Assembly (NCBI GenBank): GCA_023229405.1
Contig: JALNZH010000001.1
Span: 1 to 49,105 of the forward strand
Length of the DNA stretch: 49,105 bases
Source: Bacteroidota bacterium
GTDB taxonomy: Bacteria > Bacteroidota > Ignavibacteria > UBA10030 > UBA8401
Direction: 5' to 3'
Shown here: one piece after another, positions 17,136 to 24,426 of the stretch
Layout of the letters: each line of letters starts with the position of its first letter
Position numbering within the stretch: the first letter of the stretch is position 1
Program-made: the position numbers and the translations under genes
The notes under the pieces: generated by a model
The model's database searches: none
Seen by the model: only the letters and a program-made list of their open reading frames with translations
Told to the model about the DNA's origin: nothing

Positions 17136-17728
17136 GACAAAAATTTTCCTTTTTTGTTCCTGGAAAGTTGGAACCGCTCCGGCTGTTGTTTTACTGCGAA
17201 CTGATCTTTCAGTGCTACGCCCAGTTTTTTATAATCGATCTTTCCTTTGGTTTCTTTTAAATGACGAAGTATCGCCAACGATCGAAATATTTTTTTGTTG
17301 AGGTCATTCACATTACCGACGATATATATTAGAGTACGCTGTTTTCCCGGAGTCAATGCGTGGAATAATTTTTTCCCTTCCGGATCCTGACGAAATACTT
17401 CCTTCAGTTCCGCCGGAAGCGGGAGTCCGTAGGCACTGGTATCCTGCTGCAATTCCACTTCCACCTTCATACCAAACGTTACGCCGAGCGTATCGCGTAC
17501 TTTTTTATTGACGGAAATAACGGGCAGATCGGTAGCATAATGAAGGATGGCACATTGATACCGTTCCGAACTGTTCAGCGTGCAGATCACCCGTCGTGAA
17601 TTACCGTTTTTTAATACCGCAGCGGTTGTCTTCGGTACACGAAAATGGCAACCCCACAGTTTATTGTCTGACCGTTCAAGTACAGCGCTGAACCGGTACG
17701 AACCGCTTGCGGATTTTTTTCCGATCAT
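17132..17728 (-). CDS. DUF1905 plus YdeI/OmpD-associated protein
   Basis: 198 residues. The first part (about 8-95) is a DUF1905 beta-barrel (YRFSAVLERSDNKLWGCHFRVPKTTAAVL, VICTLNSSERYQCAIL). The second (about 105-185) is the YdeI/OmpD-associated helix region (LPAELKEVFRQDPEGKKLFHALTPGKQRTLIYIVGNVND). These domains occur together in many bacteria. YdeI has been linked to resistance to some antimicrobial peptides in enterobacteria, but the chemistry is unknown. No signal peptide, so cytoplasmic. It lies 30 bases after the ppx-type gene and overlaps the zinc-ribbon gene, linking Ppx to the envelope run. Confidence 0.8.
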   Translation of the reverse strand: MIGKKSASGSYRFSAVLERSDNKLWGCHFRVPKTTAAVLKNGNSRRVICTLNSSERYQCAILHYATDLPVISVNKKVRDTLGVTFGMKVEVELQQDTSAYGLPLPAELKEVFRQDPEGKKLFHALTPGKQRTLIYIVGNVNDLNKKIFRSLAILRHLKETKGKIDYKKLGVALKDQFAVKQQPERFQLSRNKKGKFLS

Positions 17729-17758
17729 ACTTCCTGATATTCCCTGATGTAAAGATAC

Positions 17759-19318
17759 TTAATTGGTAAACTGCACTCGAACGTCAAACACTTCTTGGAA
17801 GAGTTCTTTCTTCCGTTCGGCTCCCCAGAGATCCATCTCCACATTCTTCCCCCGACCCGTGCGAAGTTGAAAAACAATATTTTTTCCTTTACGCCGCAAG
17901 GCAATATCATGCACAATCCTAGAATGTGTCCTATCCAATCCGTCCGCTATCCGCATGATCCCGGAAAGTTTTTGAACGAGATGCTGATCCTCTGGCGAAA
18001 GAGCCGCGAATGTTTCGTGTTTCGGTTTTGGATGCGATTTTCGATGGTAACGGGCAACGTTTGCGATAATTTCCTTTTCATTGTCGGTGTAACCCAACAG
18101 TTCGCTATTCTTGATCAAATAGTGAGAATGGCGGTGATGATTGGAATGGGAGATAAAAATGCCGATCTCATGCAGAATTGCCGCCGCTTCCAGAAAATCA
18201 CGTTCCATACTGCCAAGACCATGCAACGATTGTGTCAAATCAAAAATACGAACCGCCAATGCGGCGACATGATGCGAATGTTCTTTCTCATACTTGAATG
18301 TTTCAGCAAGGTGCAATACCGACGTGTACCGGATGTTGTCGAACGCGTGGAAATCCTTCCCTCGAAATTGTTTTTCGATAGTGTCGAGAATAATTCCTTC
18401 GCGCAGTGCGAACTCGGAAACGGTCATTCGTTTCAGTTTCAACGCGCGGAAGGTCTGTTCCAGAATCAATGCACCGCCGATAATAATGTCGGCGCGCGAC
18501 GCATCAAGTCCGGGAATCTTCAGCCGCTGTTTCACTGTTGTTGCGCAACACAGTTCGTCCACAGCAGCGTACAACTCTTTCGCTGTAAAGACAAATCCGT
18601 TCAACGAGCTTTCCTCACCGTCGCCGCGTTGCAGCTTAATAATTTTTGCGATGGACATGATCGTGCCGGAACTTCCGACGGCGAGCGAATATGTCCGCTT
18701 CTGTACTTCACGGATGACGGGGAGAAGCGATCCGCCGACATATTCTCTGCATAGTTTCAACTGTTTTTCATTCAGTTCCTGCTCTGAAAAAAATTTCTGC
18801 GTTAAACGGATCGCACCAAGTTTCAGGCTGTTATCGTACGCAATCTCCCGTTTTTTTCCAACAAGAAATTCGGTACTTCCCCCGCCGATATCCATCATCA
18901 TGATCGATGTATTGTGCACCGGCAGTGCCTGTACAATTCCAAGATAGATCAACCGCGCTTCTTCGAAGCCGGACGCAACTTCCACTTTAATTTCCAACTC
19001 CGCCTTCACCCGCCGGATAAAGTCGCTTTGGTTCAACGCTTCGCGCACGGCGCTCGTGGCAATTGCCCGCACTGGCGCATTATACGCATCGGCAATTTGT
19101 TTAAATCGACGCAGTGCTTCAATTCCCCGGTTCATGGCGTCCTGTGAAAGATACTTCATATCCGCCGTCCCCGAACCGAGCCGCACACTCTCCTTAACTC
19201 TATCGATCACCTTAAATGTTGTTTTTCCCGGTTCAAATTTTACAATCACCATGTGGAACGAATTTGTTCCGATATCGATCGCTGCAAGGAAATGGCTTTT
19301 AAATATTCGTTGTTTCAT
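17759..19318 (-). CDS. ppx: Ppx/GppA-type phosphatase with HD domain
   Basis: 519 residues. Residues about 8-310 form the ASKHA-fold Ppx/GppA domain with the phosphate-1 motif AAIDIGTNSFHMVI, ATSAVREA, the second loop MMDIGGGSTEF and the AVGSSGT loop. Residues about 320-500 are an HD-type domain (HHVAALAVRIFD, AAILHEIGIFISHSNHHRHSHYLI, ARYHRK). The family breaks down inorganic polyphosphate or converts pppGpp to ppGpp; the sequence does not tell which. It is the first gene of the 14 kb minus-strand run and faces the divergent PDZ gene across 188 bases, so the run's main promoter probably lies there. Confidence 0.92.
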   Translation of the reverse strand: MKQRIFKSHFLAAIDIGTNSFHMVIVKFEPGKTTFKVIDRVKESVRLGSGTADMKYLSQDAMNRGIEALRRFKQIADAYNAPVRAIATSAVREALNQSDFIRRVKAELEIKVEVASGFEEARLIYLGIVQALPVHNTSIMMMDIGGGSTEFLVGKKREIAYDNSLKLGAIRLTQKFFSEQELNEKQLKLCREYVGGSLLPVIREVQKRTYSLAVGSSGTIMSIAKIIKLQRGDGEESSLNGFVFTAKELYAAVDELCCATTVKQRLKIPGLDASRADIIIGGALILEQTFRALKLKRMTVSEFALREGIILDTIEKQFRGKDFHAFDNIRYTSVLHLAETFKYEKEHSHHVAALAVRIFDLTQSLHGLGSMERDFLEAAAILHEIGIFISHSNHHRHSHYLIKNSELLGYTDNEKEIIANVARYHRKSHPKPKHETFAALSPEDQHLVQKLSGIMRIADGLDRTHSRIVHDIALRRKGKNIVFQLRTGRGKNVEMDLWGAERKKELFQEVFDVRVQFTN

Positions 19319-19506
19319 TGTTGGTAACGATCTTGAATTTAGTTTTCGAAAATTACTTCAGCACTACTAAACTTATGAAGAAATCGTCTGTTTTGCTACA
19401 ATCAACAATGTTATTTTCCGAACGTGGTGATGGAGGAACAAATCCCAAATAACGTCGTCTAATCCAGCAAGAATGACCCCAATTACCAATTTATGTTGGA
19501 GGAAAC
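19319..19506. promoter_or_regulatory. divergent intergenic region between ppx and the PDZ gene
   Basis: 188 bases separate two divergently read genes, so promoters for both must lie here or further inside. For the plus-strand gene, TACAAT at 19397-19402 with TTATGA 18 bases upstream (19373-19378) is a weak sigma-70-like pair. A ribosome site GGAGGAAAC stands directly before the ATG at 19507. I see no convincing inverted-repeat operator. The hexamer assignment is a guess, because promoter consensus in this phylum differs from E. coli. Confidence 0.35.
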
Positions 19507-20424
19507 ATGCGCACATCATTACTAATGATAGCACTTCTCTTTACAAGTGTGCTCTTAACAGCAACAGATGATCAAGGGAAGAAACAACCGCGTTCAACAA
19601 AAAAACAAGGGTGGATCGGAGTCGGCATACAAGATGTGACACCGAAATTCGCTCGTGAAGAACATTTGAAGTTGAAAGAAGGGGCGTATATCAATGAGGT
19701 GCTGGAAGATAGCCCTGCTGATTCTGCAGGCATTAAAGAAGGAGATATTATTGTCGAATTTAACGGAACATCAATTGAGACAGCTGAAGATCTTGTGAAT
19801 GTCGTCCGGTCAACCATGCCAGGAACAAAAGTCGCGTTGAAAGTCAATCGGGAAGGGGAAAATAAATCGTTATCGGTAAATGTCCGAAAGAATACAAAGC
19901 GGACGCCGTTTGCCGTTATTGCCCCGCGTGCTCCTCGCATGGCCATGAATATGTTCGGCGGTGAGGTGGAAGGTATGGACCTGATGGAATTGAATAAACA
20001 GCTCGCCGAATATTTTGAAGTCCCCGTCGGGAAAGGAGTTCTCGTGAAAAGTATCGAAAAGGATAAATCCGCAGCAAAAGCGGGAATTAAAGCGGGCGAT
20101 GTCATCACTAGAGCCGGTGGTGAAACGATCTCGGATATCAATGATCTGTATGATGTCTTCTCGGAGAGCAAAGAAGGTGAAAAAGTATCCGTCGATCTAG
20201 TACGAAAAGGGAAGAACGTAACTGTTTCCCTGGAGATTACAGAACAGGATGAAGATGATGACCGCGGATTCTGGTGGCATCATGTGCCGGAAAGTTTTAA
20301 TTTCCAATTCGAGCCACAGATGGATCGTCTTTACGACGAGATCGAAATGAAGATGCGAGAATTGCCGAAAAGACATAAGGAATTGATCAGGAGAGAATCG
20401 AAGTTGAAAAATACCGAAGTGTAA
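19507..20424 (+). CDS. periplasmic protein with two PDZ domains
   Basis: 305 residues. TTGGAGGAAAC precedes the ATG. A signal peptide (LLMIALLFTSVLLTATD) is followed by PDZ 1 (about 35-120: GWIGVGIQDV, GAYINEVLEDSPADSAGIKEGDIIVEFNG) and PDZ 2 (about 165-245: GVLVKSIEKDKSAAKAGIKAGDVITRAGG). The tail is charged and helical, with WWHH and many Lys/Glu. It resembles the PDZ half of DegP/HtrA, but there is no trypsin domain, so it should bind peptides rather than cut. An adaptor or chaperone role with envelope proteases is possible. It is the only complete gene recognised on the plus strand, divergent from the Ppx-to-LPP20 run. Confidence 0.88.
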   Translation: MRTSLLMIALLFTSVLLTATDDQGKKQPRSTKKQGWIGVGIQDVTPKFAREEHLKLKEGAYINEVLEDSPADSAGIKEGDIIVEFNGTSIETAEDLVNVVRSTMPGTKVALKVNREGENKSLSVNVRKNTKRTPFAVIAPRAPRMAMNMFGGEVEGMDLMELNKQLAEYFEVPVGKGVLVKSIEKDKSAAKAGIKAGDVITRAGGETISDINDLYDVFSESKEGEKVSVDLVRKGKNVTVSLEITEQDEDDDRGFWWHHVPESFNFQFEPQMDRLYDEIEMKMRELPKRHKELIRRESKLKNTEV

Positions 20425-20449
20425 AACAATTATTGGAACCATTTGAAAT

Positions 20450-20637
20450 ATAGGTTATCCTTTGTCATTCTGGGCACATTCGCTTAGTGAAGAATCTTGT
20501 TTTTCTTTTGAGTAGGAAAATAAGATTCCCCCGCTGGCTGGCTGGCTCCTCGCTCCCCGCCTGCAACAACGGTGTTCCTTTGGAACCGGCAGCCATTTCT
20601 CGGAATGGCATTGAGATAAGATTTTCCAGATGTCTCT
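20450..20637. repeat. dispersed palindromic repeat, copy B
   Basis: A 188-base non-coding element matching 1015-1158 in order and orientation. It opens ATAGGTTATCC, TCATTCT, ACATTCGCTT and GAAGAATCTTG and closes GAGATAAGATTTTCCAGATGTC. TCATTCT and GGAATGGCA are near-complementary ends, and GAATCTTGTTTT pairs with AAAATAAGATTC in the left half. The middle carries three tandem GGCT units and a GC-rich stretch missing from copy A, so the copies differ in length mainly at the centre. It lies between the convergent ends of the PDZ gene and the alpha/beta hydrolase gene. Confidence 0.75.
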
Positions 20638-20648
20638 TTTGTCTATTC

Positions 20649-20685
20649 AATAACAAACAGCGGCCATCGGTCGCCGTTTGTTATT
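20649..20685 (-). terminator. hairpin at the 3' end of the alpha/beta hydrolase gene
   Basis: AATAACAAAC (20649-20658) pairs with GTTTGTTATT (20676-20685), with further GC-rich pairing inside (GCGGCC/GGTCGC). The right arm overlaps the stop codon at 20684-20686. There is no long T run after it on the minus strand, so it may protect the 3' end as much as terminate. Confidence 0.5.
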
Positions 20686-21547
20686 ATTTCCTGATGAAGT
20701 TTTTTACTGTATCACAGTATGCCGTCACACCCATCTTCCACGGCACCTGAGAATGATCGGCGCCGGGAACCGCAATAAATAATTTTGGTTCGTTCGCATT
20801 TCTGTATAATACCGTTCCGTTTTTTTCCATATCGATGAACTTGTCATCAATACCGTGAAGAATCATCACCGGGGAAGTGATATCTTTTATTTTCTCGGCG
20901 TTATTGTAAACACCATTCATAAAAAACGAACTCGGCAAATCCAGCAGTGATCCGCTTTGTGTCAGCACAGAGGTGGAGGCGAACGCCGCTTCTAAAATAA
21001 ATCTTTTCGGTGAGAAGACGCGGGCTGCCAAATGTGTTGCCGGCGCTCCGCCGAGCGAAAAGCCATAGACGGTAATCTGTCCGTCGTTATATCCTCTCGA
21101 CTTTACATACTCATAAGCCGCAATCGCGTCGGAATAGACCGCTGCTTCCGACGGTTCCCCTTCACTTTTTCCATATCCTTGATAATCATAAATAAAAATA
21201 TTGAAGCCCATCGTATAAAACAGCTCCACCCTGTCCCAATAAAATTGCAGATGATCCCTGTTGCCATGGTTATAGAGAATAATGTTTTTTTCACCGGGAA
21301 CAGGAGCATCAACAAAATACCCGTAGATTTTTTTTCCCTGCGATGTCAGTGAAATCTCAGTACGCATAGAATCTGGAATAACAGCAGTTGAGAGCGAATA
21401 AGATTTTAGTTCAGTGTTATTAAACAAGTTACTATCCAAATCAAAACACCCCGGGAACAGAACAATGACGATCATTGCAATGAATGCATTGCCGCCGGGA
21501 ACCTTCAATAACAGTCTGGCGAATATTTGCTGTATCATATTCTTCAT
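20684..21547 (-). CDS. membrane-anchored alpha/beta hydrolase (S33/BAAT-like)
   Basis: 287 residues. One N-terminal hydrophobic segment (AFIAMIVIVLFPG) anchors or exports it; the following Cys34 lacks a good lipobox. The hydrolase core has YNHGN (oxyanion), YDYQGYGKSEG, the nucleophile elbow YGFSLGG with Ser164, an acid in LHGIDDKFID (about 230) and a His in PGADHS (about 267). This pattern is the serine aminopeptidase S33/YqkD-like group, with unknown substrate. Its ATG overlaps the stop of the barrel lipoprotein gene by four bases, and it is the last gene of the five-gene operon that begins at 24388. Confidence 0.87.
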   Translation of the reverse strand: MKNMIQQIFARLLLKVPGGNAFIAMIVIVLFPGCFDLDSNLFNNTELKSYSLSTAVIPDSMRTEISLTSQGKKIYGYFVDAPVPGEKNIILYNHGNRDHLQFYWDRVELFYTMGFNIFIYDYQGYGKSEGEPSEAAVYSDAIAAYEYVKSRGYNDGQITVYGFSLGGAPATHLAARVFSPKRFILEAAFASTSVLTQSGSLLDLPSSFFMNGVYNNAEKIKDITSPVMILHGIDDKFIDMEKNGTVLYRNANEPKLFIAVPGADHSQVPWKMGVTAYCDTVKNFIRK

Positions 21548-22194
21548 TTTATTTCATATTGTAGTCCGACAAAAATGCCGATATTCCCTTTTCCGGCGAC
21601 CGATGCAACGCCCTCAAAAATACCATGCCGTGTGTCGTGGTTCATCGCCATCCATTTCGATTCCATTTGCATCATCGTCGATTCACCAAGTGGAAATCCG
21701 TATCCGACAAACGGCGCAAGGAACAATTCCGAAGTGGTGAACTGATATAAATTATCCACGCCAAAATACCAGAGCGACCGGTCACCTATCATATAACTCC
21801 CCGTGAGTGTACCGGTTGGATACAGCCGCATCGTATTTTCGCGAAATGCATCCCAGAAAAAATAGGCTCGTCCGTTTATAGTAACCTCCGGACGAAAACC
21901 TTTCTCCGGTATCAGCCGTGAAGAAAATCCGGCATCGACACCAACATCCTTATACAATAGAGCGGTAATATGCGCATTCCCATAAAGTGTGAGATTAGGC
22001 CGGTATCCGTAGATCGCACCGACATTCAAATACGGAATAGGAATGGAAATCCCCGCAAAAGGAATGATTGGTCCCCCAAATGACGCAATCACTTGAGCAG
22101 TTCCTTCTTCGATAGGCCGGATCGGCTGCGTGATACCACATCCGGTGAGAATAACAAGTATGGACAGTAAGAATGAATAGCGAAAAAAAGTCAT
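21544..22194 (-). CDS. outer-membrane barrel-like lipoprotein
   Basis: 216 residues from MTFFRYSFLLSILVILTGC. The ATG at 22194 overlaps the upstream stop as ATGA and has AAGGTG ahead. The signal ends in the lipobox LTGC. The mature part has alternating aromatic/hydrophobic strands and turns (LNVGAIYGYRPNLTLYGNAHITAL, YFGVDNLYQFTT, LAPFVGYGFPLG, NIGIFVGLQYEIK), typical of a small outer-membrane beta-barrel ending in a barrel-type C terminus. A barrel with a lipid anchor is unusual but occurs in this phylum. No named family recognised. Translationally coupled to both neighbours. Confidence 0.78.
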   Translation of the reverse strand: MTFFRYSFLLSILVILTGCGITQPIRPIEEGTAQVIASFGGPIIPFAGISIPIPYLNVGAIYGYRPNLTLYGNAHITALLYKDVGVDAGFSSRLIPEKGFRPEVTINGRAYFFWDAFRENTMRLYPTGTLTGSYMIGDRSLWYFGVDNLYQFTTSELFLAPFVGYGFPLGESTMMQMESKWMAMNHDTRHGIFEGVASVAGKGNIGIFVGLQYEIK

Positions 22195-23273
22195 GGCACC
22201 TTCACCGCTGTCCATTCATCATTAAAACTGATCTTTGGCCATCCCGAGCGGATCGCCTCCGCGCGATAACTTCCATTACCCTTACCCATAGAAGTGAAGT
22301 GACCGTCCAGTCTGCCGGATATTTTAAAGCCTTGCGTTTCTTTCGATAACGCAATATCAATAGTTCCGTCATGATTTAAGACGCCGAACAGTTTAATGTC
22401 CTGCACAAAACCTAATCCTAATCCAAGCGATTTAAAGTCGATATCAATTGTTCCATCAATGTCGTACCGGAGCGGGATAAGGGAATTTTTACTGATGGAA
22501 AAATTGAAATTTTTCCCGATCGTTGTTCCGAGCCATGCTCCAACGATGGAATCCGCTCCAAAGCTGAACGGTTCATAATAAATCACATTTTTTACTCTTA
22601 CCGAGGCGAGCGTTGAATCATTGGCATTAACAGCACGTGCGGTAATTGTACTGTGTCCTTGTGTTAATCCCGTCACCTGCACGATGAACGATCCGTCCGA
22701 AGAATACGCAACGGCTGAATCGGTAAATCCGGAAATCGGTTCCGAAATTCTCAGCTTTGCTGTCTGCTGCACAACGCCCGAAACGTAAACGCTGTTTTGC
22801 ATGATAAAAACAATATCGGGAGGAGCCAGAGACAATCCCGGTTCAGTATTTACAGCGCGAACATTCACAACAATCGCTTTTGAATATGCATTACCGACAC
22901 GCGCCGTAATCTGAGTGTACCCAGAGCTCTTTCCCGTTACCAAGCCGTTGATGACTGTCGCAATTGCCGGATTTGTAGAATACCATTGTGCGCTGGCAGG
23001 ATTCACAGATTGAAAAACAGTATCAACTGTCCTTACCGTATATTGAATATCGGTCATCACCCCGGTATTGGTGATAGTCTTTTCAGTCACGTTTACTATC
23101 GCACCGGCAAGTGAAAGCTGTCGGGTTTCATTATTTTCATTAATAAAGAGTGAATCCTGTTCCGGCTGAATCTTCACCGTAGAATATTCCGGAAGTATTT
23201 CAACCTTCTCTTCTTCCTTCTCACAGGATGACAAAAACAGCAGAATGGCAATCGAAACAACGGATAATTTCAT
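22191..23273 (-). CDS. BIG2 (bacterial Ig-like) lipoprotein
   Basis: 360 residues. The signal MKLSVVSIAILLFLSSC gives a lipidated Cys followed by EKEEEK. Residues about 35-140 form a BIG2 Ig-like domain (AQWYSTNPAIATVINGLVTGKSSGYTQITARVGN...VVNVRAV). A second, weaker Ig-like unit (about 150-230: FIVQVTGLTQGHSTITARAVNAND) follows. The C-terminal 120 residues are beta-rich (DGTIDIDFKSLGLGLGFVQD...DGTIDIALSKETQGFKISGRLDGHF) and look like a closed sheet of unknown function. Probably a surface lipoprotein. It begins 9 bases after the barrel gene and its stop overlaps the next start. Confidence 0.85.
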   Translation of the reverse strand: MKLSVVSIAILLFLSSCEKEEEKVEILPEYSTVKIQPEQDSLFINENNETRQLSLAGAIVNVTEKTITNTGVMTDIQYTVRTVDTVFQSVNPASAQWYSTNPAIATVINGLVTGKSSGYTQITARVGNAYSKAIVVNVRAVNTEPGLSLAPPDIVFIMQNSVYVSGVVQQTAKLRISEPISGFTDSAVAYSSDGSFIVQVTGLTQGHSTITARAVNANDSTLASVRVKNVIYYEPFSFGADSIVGAWLGTTIGKNFNFSISKNSLIPLRYDIDGTIDIDFKSLGLGLGFVQDIKLFGVLNHDGTIDIALSKETQGFKISGRLDGHFTSMGKGNGSYRAEAIRSGWPKISFNDEWTAVKVP

Positions 23274-23282
23274 GAGCTCCTC

Positions 23283-23927
23283 CTACAATGCAAAATGAGC
23301 GCCGGCGCTTGCACAGAACCCTCCGAGTTCGGGATTGGCACGGCCTTGTGGATTTTGTCCCTTCTTCGTCATCAGCGCATATTCCCCTTCGATAAAAATC
23401 CCTATCGGACCGATGATCTTCACCGCAATACCAACGGCAAAACCGACTCCTTTATTTTCAGTTTCATACATGGTCGTAAGTCGTTCCACCACCGGTTCGC
23501 CGGTGGAGATCGATTCTTCAGCTTTTGTCACCAAATATAATACATCTGCATACAATGGTTGCTCATCCCCCCGCAGCCGAATACCGACTCCATAAAATTT
23601 TTGTTTCCACTCCGATTTGCCGACAACGTCGATATTGTCCACAAAGGAATGTCCTGTTGCAAAAAATTCCCGGTATTTCGCAATAAGGTAGAACCTATTC
23701 GTTCCAATTCCGGCAAAATAGATCTTTGAAATACTGCGATTGGAATATACCGTATTGAAGTTCGTTGCTTCAACGGCAAAGTTGCCGGCAGCGGCTCCGA
23801 ATGTCAATGAAAAATGATTTTTCGTTTTTCTCGTCGTCACCGTCTCTTCCGTTTCCTGTGCGCAGACAGGAATCGAAAGCACAACGCAGATCAGGAACAT
23901 CGAGACCGATTGTAATAATGATGTCAT
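23283..23927 (-). CDS. outer-membrane beta-barrel protein
   Basis: 214 residues with a signal peptide (SVSMFLICVVLSIPVCAQ). After a charged linker come eight or so amphipathic strands (HFSLTFGAAAGNFAVEA, RFYLIAKYREFFATG, KQKFYGVGIRLRG, LYADVLYLVTKA, GVGFAVGIAVKIIGPIGIFIEGEYALMT) and a barrel-type end (CASAGAHFAL). The size fits an OmpA/OmpW-like 8-stranded barrel. No specific function can be assigned. It lies 38 bases downstream of the thioesterase stop and 9 bases before the BIG2 lipoprotein, in the same operon. Confidence 0.8.
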   Translation of the reverse strand: MTSLLQSVSMFLICVVLSIPVCAQETEETVTTRKTKNHFSLTFGAAAGNFAVEATNFNTVYSNRSISKIYFAGIGTNRFYLIAKYREFFATGHSFVDNIDVVGKSEWKQKFYGVGIRLRGDEQPLYADVLYLVTKAEESISTGEPVVERLTTMYETENKGVGFAVGIAVKIIGPIGIFIEGEYALMTKKGQNPQGRANPELGGFCASAGAHFAL

Positions 23928-23965
23928 AGCGTAATGATATGATAAAGTGAACCGCGGAATGTTCG

Positions 23966-24388
23966 TTAAGGAAATTGCTGTCGGAATTTTTCGGGAACCG
24001 GCGCAAGCTTCCGCGTTTCATAATTAAAAAAGGCAATGCCGGTCTTTGCCTGTGCCACAACTCTGCCGCTTTCCCGTTCCCGTACAAGATAATAAATATC
24101 GCAACCAAATTTAGAAAAATCGTTCACAGAAATCTGGATGCGCAGTGATTCCCCGTAAAATCCTTCGGATTTGTAGACGACCGCAGAGTCCGACATGATG
24201 ATGCTCACCCCCTCAACGTTCAATTCCGACCATCCGTGTTCCACCAACATCCGGAGACGGGCTTCATGCAAAATGGAAAGCACGGAATCGTTGCCGAGAT
24301 GGCCGCCATAATTGATATCGCTAATACGGATGGGGATCTCTGTCGTAAAATGAAACGAAACTGGAACGTCGATAGTAATTCGGGGCAT
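23966..24388 (-). CDS. acyl-CoA thioesterase, 4HBT hotdog fold
   Basis: 140 residues forming a single hotdog domain. IPIRISDINYGGHLGNDSVLSILHEARLRML corresponds to the active-site region of YbgC/FadM-like 4-hydroxybenzoyl-CoA thioesterases, although Tyr-Gly-Gly-His replaces the common xGHVNN. The rest (VVYKSEGFYGESLRIQISV, FFNYETRK) fits the family. It should cleave acyl-CoA thioesters in the cytoplasm. No Shine-Dalgarno is present: the start codon sits six bases after the T run of a terminator hairpin following carB. It is the first gene of an operon otherwise made of envelope proteins. Confidence 0.85.
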   Translation of the reverse strand: MPRITIDVPVSFHFTTEIPIRISDINYGGHLGNDSVLSILHEARLRMLVEHGWSELNVEGVSIIMSDSAVVYKSEGFYGESLRIQISVNDFSKFGCDIYYLVRERESGRVVAQAKTGIAFFNYETRKLAPVPEKFRQQFP

Positions 24389-24394
24389 GGTAAT

Positions 24395-24420
24395 AAAAAA
24401 AAGCCGGCAAATATGCCGGC
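24395..24420 (-). terminator. intrinsic terminator directly after carB
   Basis: Stem GCCGGCA (24403-24409) with TGCCGGC (24414-24420), a four-base loop, and eight T residues on the minus strand (24395-24402). It begins only a few bases after the carB stop at 24427 and ends six bases before the start codon of the thioesterase gene at 24388. Confidence 0.88.
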
Positions 24421-24426
24421 GATAGA

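Noticed and set aside
17795..18754. A long plus-strand frame of 319 codons opposite the ppx-type gene.
   Set aside because: It is antisense to a fully conserved Ppx/GppA-HD protein, and its translation is rich in Cys, His and Arg with no domain pattern, as expected of a shadow frame.
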